DNA of 64,000 bases from an uncultured Selenomonadales bacterium (GCA_947165295.1 CAMUZU010000002.1:62001-126000), one strand, 5' to 3'. Counted from the first letter of the stretch, positions 36,184-45,807 are shown. Notes: generated by a model not told the origin, from the letters alone. Numbers and translations are program-made.

Positions 36184-36851
36184 GTTTTTATCTCCGCAGT
36201 GACGTTGGCAAAACCGGTGGCGCGCTTGACTTCGTCGACGAATTCGGCTCCGTTGCCGTGACGTTTCGACAGGTGGATCAGTCGGACTTCGTCGGGCTCG
36301 GCAAGTGTCTTGAGGAAGTTGACGGTTTGCGTGATTGACAGGTGATTTTCGCGAATCCGTTGCTTTTGCGCGGTCGAAATGTCCGCTCCGATTAGGCTCA
36401 GCGGTTCGTAGTTGGCTTCAATCAAGATGCGCCGGAACTTGCCGTTGACTTCGGGAATTTCGCCCGTGTCCGTCAGAAACAACAGGTCGTCGACGGTGAA
36501 ATTGACGGGCTCTGCGGCGTCGTGCTTGACCGGAAATGCGGTGATTTTGTGTCCGCAAACGTCGAAGGGCTCGTGCGGCTTGATGATTCGCAGGTTGTGG
36601 CGTTTGAGTTTGAGCGCGTCTTGAGTGCCCGCCGTCATGTACATTTCGACGCCTCGCGACAGGAATTGCTTCGCCGCGTGAGCGTGGTCGTCGTGTTCGT
36701 GCGTCAACAAAATCGCGTCGGGCAACTTCCAGTTCAAAAGCTCAAGCGTCTTGTGAATCGGCAGGCCGCATTCAAGCAGAATCGTCGACGAATCGCCTTT
36801 GAGCGCGTAACAATTGCCTTGTGAGCCGCTTGCCAAAACGTCAATTGTCAT
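36180..36851 (-). CDS. MBL-fold metallohydrolase (YycJ-like)
   Basis: LASGSQGNCYAL...ILLTHEHDDHAHA...HLSKRHGNG. Confidence 0.85.
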   Translation of the reverse strand: MTIDVLASGSQGNCYALKGDSSTILLECGLPIHKTLELLNWKLPDAILLTHEHDDHAHAAKQFLSRGVEMYMTAGTQDALKLKRHNLRIIKPHEPFDVCGHKITAFPVKHDAAEPVNFTVDDLLFLTDTGEIPEVNGKFRRILIEANYEPLSLIGADISTAQKQRIRENHLSITQTVNFLKTLAEPDEVRLIHLSKRHGNGAEFVDEVKRATGFANVTAEIKT

Positions 36852-38236
36852 GCCGCGACACGTCCTTGGTTGACCGAAACTTGCAGGTCGGTTTCCGTGA
36901 CTTTGAACAGGAACAGCTGATTGGGCAACTCGACGAAACTGTTGCTTGTGTAACTTTCGGCGTCGTCAATCATCAGCGGAAATTGGCGTTGGAACTTGCT
37001 TTGCAGGGCGTTCAAAATGTCAAGCGCGGCTTTGAACTTTTCGCCTTTGGACAGCGACGAATACGGGATGCCGTCAATCATCGGTTCGCAGGTTTCGCGG
37101 AATTCGCCGTTCTTGAGCAACGTGAAGAGTTTGAACTTGACGCAGGTAAATTGCGAATTCACGCCGTCTTCAGAAGCGGTCATCTGCTGTTGACGTTGTG
37201 CTTGAGCGGTCGCGATTTTGCCTTCAAGTTCGACAATTCGGGCATTCAAAGCTTTCTCGTCGGCGGTCAATTTCGTCAAGCGGTCGCGCAGTTTGTCGGC
37301 CTGTTTGATGGCGGCAATTTGACTGTTCAGCTCGCGGATTTCGGCTTGCAACGACTTGATTTCGAGTGCGCGGTCAACGTTGAAATTCGCCTTCGACTGC
37401 GCGGTTTCAAGCTCATTGCGAAGGCGTTCAAGGTCGGATTTGACTTGCTTGCCTTCGTCGACAATTTCGGCTCGTGCGGCGTCAACTTTCGACTTCGGCA
37501 AGGCGGCTCCGCAGGTCGGACAGGTCGTCGAGGTCGTGCGGTAACGTTTCAAAAGTTCGGCGCGGTGTTCTTCAAGTGAGCGGACTCGTTCGGTCAAAAA
37601 TTTCAGCTTGCCGGGCGAAATTTCCGCTTGAATTTCGGTCAACCGTGTGTTAAGCTTGTTTAAACGCGCTTGAAGTTCGTCAATGTCGCCCGTTGGCAGG
37701 CCGCCAAGTTGATGTTGACATTCTTCGATGCGCGCAGGCAAAGTCAACGCGTCCTTGTGAAGGCGTTTCAATTCGTCGGCAAGCGGCGTCACGTCCTCGA
37801 AATTTTCTTTCGGAGCGAAGTGTTTAAGCAGGAAGTCGCGCTGAACTTTCCAGTGCAGATTCGGGAACTCGAACGGGTTGAAAAGTAACGTGCCCGCGCC
37901 TCCGGTCAAGTTCATCACGGTCGCGGCGAATTGCGTTGCCGAAACTTCCTCGCCGTCAACGAACGTGCGATTTTGATTGTTGGCGGTCACAGTGCGTTTC
38001 AAAGTCACCGTATCGAATTCGATTGTCGCGGTCGGGACTTGCAACTTGACGGTCAAGCCCTGCTTGTCGAAACTTTTGGCGGGGACTCTGCCGAACAGCA
38101 CGAACGGCAAGATGCTTGCGATACTCGATTTGCCTGCGCCGTTGCGCCCGCTGATTGTGACGTTTTGACCGTTGGCAACGATTTCGCCGTCGGTCAAGCC
38201 CTTGAAGTTTCGCCAGATAATGCGGTTGATTTTCAT
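36848..38236 (-). CDS. SbcC/Rad50-like AAA ATPase with CPTCG hook
   Basis: WRNFKGLTDGEIVANGQNVTISGRNGAGKSSIASILPFVLFG; CPTCGAALPKSK; coiled coil. Confidence 0.82.
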   Translation of the reverse strand: MKINRIIWRNFKGLTDGEIVANGQNVTISGRNGAGKSSIASILPFVLFGRVPAKSFDKQGLTVKLQVPTATIEFDTVTLKRTVTANNQNRTFVDGEEVSATQFAATVMNLTGGAGTLLFNPFEFPNLHWKVQRDFLLKHFAPKENFEDVTPLADELKRLHKDALTLPARIEECQHQLGGLPTGDIDELQARLNKLNTRLTEIQAEISPGKLKFLTERVRSLEEHRAELLKRYRTTSTTCPTCGAALPKSKVDAARAEIVDEGKQVKSDLERLRNELETAQSKANFNVDRALEIKSLQAEIRELNSQIAAIKQADKLRDRLTKLTADEKALNARIVELEGKIATAQAQRQQQMTASEDGVNSQFTCVKFKLFTLLKNGEFRETCEPMIDGIPYSSLSKGEKFKAALDILNALQSKFQRQFPLMIDDAESYTSNSFVELPNQLFLFKVTETDLQVSVNQGRVAA

Positions 38237-38267
38237 GACAGCCTCCTTTATGGGACAAGTGAAAAGG

Positions 38268-38306
38268 GACAAGGGGCAAGTGTTGTCAGTGAAGTCTTGC
38301 CCCGTC
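38268..38306 (-). other. Inverted repeat GGGGCAAG...CTTGCCCC
   Basis: 8-bp perfect arms with 15-nt loop upstream of the SbcC-like gene. Confidence 0.65.
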
Positions 38307-38341
38307 CTCGAATGTTTGTGCGCCGTTGAGCGCGATTTTTT

Positions 38342-38788
38342 TTAGAACGGTTCGTCGTCGCCTTTGATGACTTCGCCGGTGTCCGCGTCGAATTCGGGTT
38401 CGTCGGTGTCGTCGACATTGAGGTCGGTTTGCAGGTTGACTTCGCCGAGATTCGCCACGGGACGGAACGGGTTGCCGCCGTTGGTTTTGATAATCGGGCT
38501 GAACTTGAGCTTAATGCCCGTCGTGCGGAAGTCGTCGTTAATCGCGCCGAGGTTGCCGTCGTACTCTTCGATCAAAGCGTCGGCCAGTTCGCGCAACTTC
38601 TTGCAACCGCCCCAGAACGCCATGCCTTCGCCTTCGACGAAGCTGAAAACCGGGACGCGGTCGCCTTTGTAGGTCGCGTAGCTGAGCCCGTTGACGGTCA
38701 CGACGCCGCCGAATTTGTCGATGATGTCGTCGATTTTGACGGTTTGCGTGCCGACGATTTTTTTCGCGATGTTACCGAGTTTGCTCAT
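38342..38788 (-). CDS. Candidate ssDNA-binding protein-like phage protein
   Basis: Acidic C-terminus DADTGEVIKGDDEPF; recombination-cluster position. Confidence 0.45.
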   Translation of the reverse strand: MSKLGNIAKKIVGTQTVKIDDIIDKFGGVVTVNGLSYATYKGDRVPVFSFVEGEGMAFWGGCKKLRELADALIEEYDGNLGAINDDFRTTGIKLKFSPIIKTNGGNPFRPVANLGEVNLQTDLNVDDTDEPEFDADTGEVIKGDDEPF

Positions 38789-39023
38789 GATAAATCCTCC
38801 TTAAAGTGAACGTGCCGTTGGACGGCTTATTTTTTTGCTCTGAACGCAGGTAGTATTCGATGACAACGTCGCGTTCGCGGTCGGTCAACTCGTCGGTGTG
38901 CAGAATTTGTTCGCGGAAGAAGCTGTCCAGGTCGCGCAACGTTTCTTTCGACAGGTTGAGTTTGCCGCGTTGCATTTCGCGCAGTCGGTCAATCATGTGT
39001 TTGAAACGGTCAAGTTGCGTCAA
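38772..39023 (-). CDS. Phage hypothetical (83 aa)
   Basis: Operonic. Confidence 0.5.
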   Translation of the reverse strand: MTQLDRFKHMIDRLREMQRGKLNLSKETLRDLDSFFREQILHTDELTDRERDVVIEYYLRSEQKNKPSNGTFTLRRIYHEQTR

Positions 39024-39220
39024 TTCGTCACCCCCAAAAGCAGAGCCGGTTTGACGTTAAGCGCGTCGGCAAGTTTTTTGACGGTCGGCAGTGACGGGCG
39101 AATTCCGCGACGTTCAATGCGTTTGATTGTCGAGGCGTGAATTTGTGTCGCCGAAGCAAGGTCGTCAACGCTGAGTTCGCGGCTCGTGCGGATGAGTTTC
39201 AAGCGTTCGCCGAAGTTCAT
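39020..39220 (-). CDS. XRE-family HTH protein
   Basis: MNFGERLKLIRTSRELSVDDLASATQIHASTIKRIERRGIRPSLPTVKKLADAL. Confidence 0.85.
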   Translation of the reverse strand: MNFGERLKLIRTSRELSVDDLASATQIHASTIKRIERRGIRPSLPTVKKLADALNVKPALLLGVTN

Positions 39221-39513
39221 GTTGCGCCCTCCGTGTTTTTCGACGGCTCAACGACTTCTATTTTCGCACCGAGTTCACGCGTAAAATCGTACATGCCGGC
39301 ACGGAAGAGTTTGTATATGTCGCCGCCGATTTTTTTGTAATCGCTTTGAAACGCCGCCGACGCTTTTACTTGCAACGCGCCCGCATGATAAGGCGTCATT
39401 GAAAAATCCACGACGCGGTGAGTAACTCCATTTTCGATATACACGACGCCGAACATGCCGTTGTCACGCAAAATCGTGAAAATTTCTGTTGCAACTTCGT
39501 CTATCGATTTCAT
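39217..39513 (-). CDS. Phage hypothetical (98 aa)
   Basis: Operonic. Confidence 0.5.
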   Translation of the reverse strand: MKSIDEVATEIFTILRDNGMFGVVYIENGVTHRVVDFSMTPYHAGALQVKASAAFQSDYKKIGGDIYKLFRAGMYDFTRELGAKIEVVEPSKNTEGAT

Positions 39514-39734
39514 GTTGCGTCCTCCGTGGTGAAAATTTCGGCACCGTCGAGATAAGCGCGGCGCATTTGCGTCAAGCGATAGCAGGCTTGGTCGAAGTCT
39601 TTGGCGGAGCCGATTGTGAGCCGTTCGCCGTCAACTTCAAGCCCGTAAGCGGTACCTTTTGCCCAACCGTCGAAGTTGCGCGGTTTGTCGGCCAGCGCGT
39701 AAATCAACTTGCCGGTTTTGTCGACGATTTTCAT
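39510..39734 (-). CDS. Phage hypothetical (74 aa)
   Basis: Operonic. Confidence 0.5.
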   Translation of the reverse strand: MKIVDKTGKLIYALADKPRNFDGWAKGTAYGLEVDGERLTIGSAKDFDQACYRLTQMRRAYLDGAEIFTTEDAT

Positions 39735-39946
39735 GCCGTCGCCTCGACGATTTCAATGACTTTGAGCGCGTCGGAAACTTGTTTTGCCGCGTCGAAAAGG
39801 ATTGTTTCGCAGGCGGTCATTTCGTCGTAGCGGGCGCGGTCGAATTCGGGCGTGTCGCGCTTGTCGTAGTACTCGTTGCCTTCAATCCACGCGTCGCCCG
39901 CAGCTTGCCAAAGTCGGCGTCTGAGCGATTCGAGTCGTTCTTTCAT
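39731..39946 (-). CDS. Phage hypothetical (71 aa)
   Basis: Operonic. Confidence 0.5.
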   Translation of the reverse strand: MKERLESLRRRLWQAAGDAWIEGNEYYDKRDTPEFDRARYDEMTACETILFDAAKQVSDALKVIEIVEATA

Positions 39947-39947
39947 G

Positions 39948-40727
39948 TTAATACCTCCGTGATGTGCCTTTCAAAAGGATTGGTTTGCAGATTTCTTTCA
40001 GGCGGTCGAAGATTCGCGAGCCGTTCAAGTTAGAGCCGTCGGACGCGTTGTTTAGTCGGTCGGCAAGCTCCGTCGGCGACAGATTCGACGTTATCAGCGT
40101 CCTGCCGTGCGGATTGTCGTAGCGCATATCGAGGACTTTGCATAACGTCGCGCCCGCCCATTGCGTCGGCTTTTCCATGCCAAAATCATCAAGCACAACC
40201 AACGTCGCCGCCTGCAATTCGTCGAGCAGTTCAACTTCGCGCCCTTGACCGTTGAAGGTGGCCTTGATGTCGTCGAGAAGTCCGGGCACCTTGACGAAGA
40301 TGACGCTTTTGCCTCGGCGAAGAAAATCTTGCGCGATAATCGACGCCAGATAGGTCTTGCCGCAACCGCATTCGCCGTAAAAATACGCGCCTTTGTTCGC
40401 CGCGAACGCATTTTTCGCGAAGTCAACCGCCACACGATTTGCCGCGTCAACTTTGTAGTCGTCGAAAGTCTTGCCGACGTAGCGGTCGGGAATTCTCGAC
40501 GAGCGAACTTTGCGGGCAAGGTCGCGCTGTTTGGCGAATTTGCAACGGATTTGGCGCACAACTTCAACGCCGTCCTCAACGCTGATTTCGGGGAAGTAGC
40601 CGCGATTCAACGTCTTTTGACAGTTGCCCGTGCAACCCGTACATTCGGCAAGTTCGTCGGCGACTTTCTGCGCGAGTGTGCGTTTCGGCGGACGTTTGAT
40701 GTCGGCCAATTGCGACAAGTCAAGCAT
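39948..40727 (-). CDS. DnaC/IstB-like helicase-loader ATPase
   Basis: GAYFYGECGCGKTYLASIIAQDFL Walker A; ATLVVLDDFGMEKPTQWA Walker B; N-terminal cysteines CTGCTGNC. Confidence 0.85.
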   Translation of the reverse strand: MLDLSQLADIKRPPKRTLAQKVADELAECTGCTGNCQKTLNRGYFPEISVEDGVEVVRQIRCKFAKQRDLARKVRSSRIPDRYVGKTFDDYKVDAANRVAVDFAKNAFAANKGAYFYGECGCGKTYLASIIAQDFLRRGKSVIFVKVPGLLDDIKATFNGQGREVELLDELQAATLVVLDDFGMEKPTQWAGATLCKVLDMRYDNPHGRTLITSNLSPTELADRLNNASDGSNLNGSRIFDRLKEICKPILLKGTSRRY

Positions 40728-41475
40728 TGCCGTTACCCTCGTAAAGCCAGCTGTAGTCGGGCTCTTCGTCGTCGTCGAAGCGTCCTTTGCCGCTTGAATT
40801 TGCGGTAAAGTTGACGACTTTTGCGCGTTTGTGAGCACGTTTGTCACCTCCTTTGAGCTTGAAGTTGTAGGCTCCGCGCAGGTAATTCAGCGTCATGCGG
40901 TCGCCTTTGAGTGAGCCCGCCATTTCGCGAATCAGGTCTTCGGCGAACGTCAACCCGTGCTTTTCGACGATGAAGCGCAGGTAGCTCAACAGCTCGAACG
41001 TCACGCCCGCACCGCAGTTTTCAAGCCACAGCGCGGTTAGTCGCTCCTCGGCGTCAACGTCCCAATTAAACGCACATGCGCGCCCGCGTGACTGACTGAT
41101 TGATTGATTGTCTAACGTCTTAACGTCTTCTTCGCGCACGCGTATATTGGGATTTTCGGAAGTGTTCCGCGACTGTTCCGTTACTGTTCCGTTAGTGTTC
41201 CGCGACTGTTCCGTTAAGCTGAACGACGTTTTGTTTTTGAACGGCCGGCATTTGATTATGCCTTTGGACGTGAGGAACTGTTTGGCTCGGTGTACGCTTG
41301 TCGTCGGCAGACCCGTCAACTGAGTTAAATCGCGGATGGACAAAACAAGACTGTCAGGCCATCGTGCGGAGTTGAATTCGCCCAAAAGGGTCATGTACAA
41401 AACGCGTGACGACGGCGGGTACTCTTGCTGAGTCGCGTTGCGGTGAAACTCTTTAAACAGGTCGATTAACGTCAT
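40720..41475 (-). CDS. Phage replication protein, DnaD/replisome-organiser type
   Basis: N-terminal winged-helix-like region with linker, upstream of helicase loader. Confidence 0.6.
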   Translation of the reverse strand: MTLIDLFKEFHRNATQQEYPPSSRVLYMTLLGEFNSARWPDSLVLSIRDLTQLTGLPTTSVHRAKQFLTSKGIIKCRPFKNKTSFSLTEQSRNTNGTVTEQSRNTSENPNIRVREEDVKTLDNQSISQSRGRACAFNWDVDAEERLTALWLENCGAGVTFELLSYLRFIVEKHGLTFAEDLIREMAGSLKGDRMTLNYLRGAYNFKLKGGDKRAHKRAKVVNFTANSSGKGRFDDDEEPDYSWLYEGNGNA

Positions 41476-41522
41476 CTCTGTCGCCTCCTTTCGTGTGGAT
41501 TTTTGTTGCCGTCCGTGGTATT

Positions 41523-42278
41523 TCAAAAGCCGTTTCGTGAATTCCCGTTGACAAACTCGACGACTTTGGAATTCCAACGGATCTGATAGCCGCTGTGACC
41601 GTTTCGGGTGTAGGGCATTTCTTCGCCGAATTCTTTGCCCGCCTCGGTCAAACGCCAATCGTGGCCGTCTTTGTACTGCAAGCCAAAACGTGCGAGTTTC
41701 TCGTTGACGAACTTGGGTGACCTCACTCCGATTTCCGGCGCAAGCTGTGTCGCGTTCAGGTAACCCGTTTCGTGCTCGGCCGGCGGCAACAATTTTTTCA
41801 GGCTGTTGAAGTCGAAACTGTACTTGTCGCAGGCCATGTCTATCGCTTGACTAAGCGCAATCCCGCGTTTGAGAGCGAACAGTTTTTGCAGTTGCTCGGC
41901 CGTCTGCCCAATGTCGTGTACGCTTGCCGCCAATGGCATCAACGCTTTTTCGACGCTGTAACTGCCCGTCTTGCGGATTGTCGGCACGACTTCTTTGGTC
42001 AACCACTTGCGGAACTTCTTCGCGTTCGGCTTGCGACTGTCGAGTATCACGTCGTAGAGCCCGTCCTCGTTGACGAAGTTCGCCATTTGCGTGCGACCGA
42101 GACTGTCGGTGATGGGGTGGATACTAACAACCCCATCGTCAAGACGCTTCATCACTTGACTTGCGTCCAATTCGAGTACGCGGCACACGTCCGCCAAGCA
42201 GAATTGCGGATTCTCGAAGTCGCCGATAACGCGAATTTCTCCGAACTCCTCGTTGTTGAAAATTTGCAGTTCGTTCAT
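41523..42278 (-). CDS. Second BRO-N phage antirepressor
   Basis: MNELQIFNNEEFGEIRVIGDFENPQFCLADVCRVLELDASQVMKRLDD. Confidence 0.85.
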   Translation of the reverse strand: MNELQIFNNEEFGEIRVIGDFENPQFCLADVCRVLELDASQVMKRLDDGVVSIHPITDSLGRTQMANFVNEDGLYDVILDSRKPNAKKFRKWLTKEVVPTIRKTGSYSVEKALMPLAASVHDIGQTAEQLQKLFALKRGIALSQAIDMACDKYSFDFNSLKKLLPPAEHETGYLNATQLAPEIGVRSPKFVNEKLARFGLQYKDGHDWRLTEAGKEFGEEMPYTRNGHSGYQIRWNSKVVEFVNGNSRNGF

Positions 42279-42287
42279 GTTTGCCTC

Positions 42288-43646
42288 CTACAAAACGTCG
42301 CGGTAGTAGTCCGACTCAACTTCGCGCCAACCGTAGCTCTCGTTGTAGCCGTCCTTCAAGCGCGGGTCGTCTTCGGCGTACCAGCCGCTTTCCCACAAGC
42401 CCGTGTGGTCTCTCCTGTCGGCGTAAATCAAGCCCAGTTGCTCTTCAACTTCGCGGCATTCGTCGTCGTCGCCAACGTCGGCTTCGACTTCTTCGCCGTC
42501 TTCGTCAAGGTAATACGGGTACGGGTCGTCCCGGCTGTCCCTGCCGATGTGCCAACGGTGCTTGTGCCCGAGACGTTTCCATACTCGATGCAACGCCTCG
42601 TCGAGGTCGTCAGTCGGTGCCTCGATGTAGAGCTTGACTGTCTTGGCACCAATGCCGAAGCCGCGTTGGAAAATGACGTGGTCAAGCTTGCCGTCGGCGG
42701 TGATGATTTCCGTGAACTCATATGTGCCGTAGTCGGGCGACATGCTGTTGACGTTGCTGAAAGTTCGGACGGTCGCGTACGTCCACTCGCCGTTTTCGTC
42801 GCGGATGAGATAGTGCGGGTTCTCGGCGATATACTCGAACGTGTCGTTGGCGACCTTCTCAATGAACGCCAGAGCCTCGGCATGTGTGTTGAATGTCATG
42901 TGTTCGTGATTAAAAATGCTGTCCATTACGTTTGCGCCCTTTCTTTTGAGCGAGCCGTAACGTTTGAATTCCGGTTTGACTTCGGGCAAGTCATTGACTT
43001 CAGCCGTCGTTTCGGGCGGGTTAATCAATTCGTCGCCGTCGCCGTCTTCGTCAAAGCCGTCAATGTGACCGTCAGCGTCGGGCTCGGTGACTTCGTCTTT
43101 CGCGCTGAACTCATAATCGCCGCCGATTGCGTTGCTCTCGTGAAGGTGGATTTTTTCAACGCCGTATTCGTCGACGACTTTGCAACGGCGGATGTCGTCT
43201 TCGTCGTCGTCGATTTGGATGGTCACATAGCATTTCGTGCGCTTAATGACGGTCATGTTAATTTGGCTGTCGAAGAGCACGGATTTTTTCGCGGCGTAGG
43301 TCTTGCCGACTTCAAACTTTGCGGTTTCGGTTTGAGCGTCGGGCTCGTTGACCGTGGCGGCATTTTCGTAAGCTTTGTCAGCCTCGACGATTTTGTCGAA
43401 GTTGGGTTCGTCGTGAATTTCAACTGCGTGTGCGTCGTTTTCGGCTTTGACGGTGGTAAATTTTTCGTTGACCGTTTCGCTGACTTCTTTGGCCTCGGTG
43501 ACTTCGGCGTCGATTTTGGCAAGTCGGCTTGCCTCGCGGTCGTTCACGCGTTGGATGAACATTGCCTTGTCGCGGCTTGTGCGTTTGCCGTCGACGTACC
43601 AGAGCTTCGCGCCGTTAATGGCGGTCTTGCTTGTGACTGTCTGCAT
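42288..43646 (-). CDS. Large acidic phage protein
   Basis: 452 aa, coherent minus-frame ORF. Confidence 0.6.
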   Translation of the reverse strand: MQTVTSKTAINGAKLWYVDGKRTSRDKAMFIQRVNDREASRLAKIDAEVTEAKEVSETVNEKFTTVKAENDAHAVEIHDEPNFDKIVEADKAYENAATVNEPDAQTETAKFEVGKTYAAKKSVLFDSQINMTVIKRTKCYVTIQIDDDEDDIRRCKVVDEYGVEKIHLHESNAIGGDYEFSAKDEVTEPDADGHIDGFDEDGDGDELINPPETTAEVNDLPEVKPEFKRYGSLKRKGANVMDSIFNHEHMTFNTHAEALAFIEKVANDTFEYIAENPHYLIRDENGEWTYATVRTFSNVNSMSPDYGTYEFTEIITADGKLDHVIFQRGFGIGAKTVKLYIEAPTDDLDEALHRVWKRLGHKHRWHIGRDSRDDPYPYYLDEDGEEVEADVGDDDECREVEEQLGLIYADRRDHTGLWESGWYAEDDPRLKDGYNESYGWREVESDYYRDVL

Positions 43647-43721
43647 GTCGTGTCTCCTTTACGGTTGTGGTTGAGTGCTTGCCGTCATCTCACCTCCTTT
43701 GACGGTCAAGCCGGCAGTTGA

Positions 43722-43934
43722 TTAATTCAATCGGCGGTAGAGTTTTTCGACAGCCCGTCGCCCGACTTCAGCTTCAAGCAGGGCGATTTTTTTGTTGGCA
43801 ATTTCAAGTTCGTCAAGCACCGCGACGGTCAAAAAGCTTTTGTCGCTGCGGCTTTTGGCGTCCATGAAGTAGGTCTTGCCGCCGATTGTGAATTCGTAAT
43901 CGTCGGGGCTAAATCGCTTGCTCGAAACACCCAA
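43722..43934 (-). CDS. Small phage protein
   Basis: 70 aa, TTG start. Confidence 0.45.
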   Translation of the reverse strand: MGVSSKRFSPDDYEFTIGGKTYFMDAKSRSDKSFLTVAVLDELEIANKKIALLEAEVGRRAVEKLYRRLN

Positions 43935-44030
43935 GCTGCGAACTTTCAGTTTGCGTGCAAATCACTCATGTTTTCACCTCGAAACTTTTTTGTTGCGTCG
44001 ATTTGGGAATATGCTATAATTGGCGTAAAC

Positions 44031-44225
44031 CTAGAATCCCCAAAGTTTTTCGGAAGTTGTTCCCAACGCTCTTGCAATTCGATTTGCCAACTTCACATTT
44101 GGGAGGACTTCGCCGTTTTCGTGTTTCTGATACAACCGAATGTTTATTAAAATTTCATCGGCGACTTGCTGTTGTGTCTTGCCGGACTGTTTGCGAGCCG
44201 CCTTCAACGCAGTATCTTGTTTCAC
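44031..44225 (-). CDS. Cro-like XRE HTH protein
   Basis: MKQDTALKAARKQSGKTQQQVADEILINIRLYQKHENGEVLPNVKLANRIARALG. Confidence 0.85.
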   Translation of the reverse strand: MKQDTALKAARKQSGKTQQQVADEILINIRLYQKHENGEVLPNVKLANRIARALGTTSEKLWGF

Positions 44226-44250
44226 ATCAACTCACCTTCTTTGTATTTAG

Positions 44251-44309
44251 CCCGCCAAATTTGGCTTGCTAACGATTCGGATTATACGCCTTTTTTGGCG
44301 GTTGTCAAC
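44251..44309 (-). promoter_or_regulatory. Consensus sigma70 promoter and operator-like palindromes of the lysis/lysogeny switch
   Basis: Minus strand TTGACA-16-TATAAT; CGCCAAAAAAGGCG in the spacer and GCCAAATTTGGC downstream share CCGCCAAAnnnGGC. Confidence 0.75.
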
Positions 44310-44345
44310 GGTGCTTTGGATTTTTTTTGAGAGGAGGAGCCTTCG

Positions 44346-44693
44346 ATGGATTTGCCAAAAGCCTTAAAGAGATTTCGTCAAGAGTACAAATTGACCCAGA
44401 AACAGGTTTCGAGCAAAATCGGGGTAAATGTCCGCCTTTATCAGAAATACGAAGCCGGAGAAGTTGACCCCGCCGCTTCAGTCATCACCGCTGTTGCCGA
44501 CGCCTTCAATGTGCCGCTTGACTACTTGGTCGGGCGCGACGAAAGCCGCGACGCAAGCGAAGTCTACCTGCTCAACGATTTCCGCGAACTTAATCCTGAA
44601 GGTCGCCGTTCGCTCATTGACTATGCCGAATTTTTGCGTCTCAAACACCGTTCCGAAGTTATCCCTCATTCGCGGGCAGTGGCCGCCGTTTAA
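44346..44693 (+). CDS. CI-like XRE repressor
   Basis: MDLPKALKRFRQEYKLTQKQVSSKIGVNVRLYQKYEAGEVDPAASVITAVADAFNVPLDYLVGR; divergent from cro-like gene. Confidence 0.85.
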   Translation: MDLPKALKRFRQEYKLTQKQVSSKIGVNVRLYQKYEAGEVDPAASVITAVADAFNVPLDYLVGRDESRDASEVYLLNDFRELNPEGRRSLIDYAEFLRLKHRSEVIPHSRAVAAV

Positions 44694-44723
44694 AGCTATG
44701 TGACCGAAAGGCGCGTGGTTCGC

Positions 44724-45476
44724 ATGAAGAATTTTTTTGAGAACTTGTTGGGCGTTTTTCTTTGGCTGATGGTCTTGAATTGGGCTTTTCAAATACTCAC
44801 TCATTTGCCCGAATTTCTTTCGCACGCGTTTATGTTGATATGCGGATTGGTCGGCTTCTTCGCGGTTTTTAGTGCGCCCGTGTATATTGTTGAAAAGTTG
44901 CTCAGCGACAACAAAGACGCTCAAAACGGACGCGAAATCCTAAAAGGTTGTGCGTGGACAATTTTCGGCGTTTTTTTGTTGGGATTCGTGTCCAACTACG
45001 ACCCGACAGGTAAATCTTCACCGCCGCCGACTCGGACATACACGCATGAAAATTTTCGCCCGACGCCGCAAAGTTATTCCACGCCGAAGCCGGAGTACCG
45101 CCCGATTGAACTTCCAAAAGCTGAACCGTTGCCCGTGACTGATTTGTTGCCGAAAACTCAAGTGCCGATTTTAAGTAAACCTGAACCAATCGCGCCGTCG
45201 CTCGTCGAAGAAAATCTTGCCGATGACGAACCTTCGCTTGACTTGCCCGAAACGTTCGACAGCCTCGAAAGTGACGCTACGCGTAAAGATTTTGAACGCG
45301 AAGCCGAACTTGCCCGCCAAAGAGCCGACGCGTATATCGAAGCCAACCGCGACAGATGGGAACGCGAAATTCAAAAGTACCGCAACGAACCGATTTCGTC
45401 GTCCGCGAAATTTAATTGGGTTTCAGCCGGAATTCCCGAAAGGTCGCCGCGTTCCGACTCGTTTATTGTTCCTTAA
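44724..45476 (+). CDS. Membrane protein with proline-rich extension
   Basis: Hydrophobic N-terminal segments then P-rich region. Confidence 0.55.
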   Translation: MKNFFENLLGVFLWLMVLNWAFQILTHLPEFLSHAFMLICGLVGFFAVFSAPVYIVEKLLSDNKDAQNGREILKGCAWTIFGVFLLGFVSNYDPTGKSSPPPTRTYTHENFRPTPQSYSTPKPEYRPIELPKAEPLPVTDLLPKTQVPILSKPEPIAPSLVEENLADDEPSLDLPETFDSLESDATRKDFEREAELARQRADAYIEANRDRWEREIQKYRNEPISSSAKFNWVSAGIPERSPRSDSFIVP

Positions 45477-45522
45477 TCGGTCGGACGGATGTGCCGCAAG
45501 TGGCGAAAGGCGCGTGACGAAA

Positions 45523-45783
45523 ATGGGCTGGATTCTCGGTTTGGTGGCGTTTTTGTTTATCGCCGGAATGATTCTTTTCAATGCGCTTGATGTCTTGAGC
45601 CGAATTCCGCCCACTAAGTTTGGAGTAATGCTGATAATCGTCTCCGTTTTTCCAATGTATATAACCTTGAAAGGCGCATTTACGGACGCTTCCGACGAAG
45701 ACAGAATCAGGGATTGGAACATTTACGGAGTTATCATCTTGCTCACAATTCTTGTCGGCGTGTTAAGTTTGATTTTCGATTGA
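45523..45783 (+). CDS. Small membrane protein
   Basis: MGWILGLVAFLFIAGMILF...ILLTILVGVLSLIFD. Confidence 0.55.
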   Translation: MGWILGLVAFLFIAGMILFNALDVLSRIPPTKFGVMLIIVSVFPMYITLKGAFTDASDEDRIRDWNIYGVIILLTILVGVLSLIFD

Positions 45784-45807
45784 TTGTTTCCAAAAGCGCG
45801 TGATTAA

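Noticed and set aside
40161-40808. 215-aa plus ORF
   Set aside because: Antisense to the DnaC-like ATPase gene.
41772-43721. 649-aa plus-strand ORF
   Set aside because: Antisense to the BRO-N antirepressor and 452-aa minus genes; composition (V/F/R-rich) is a codon-bias shadow.
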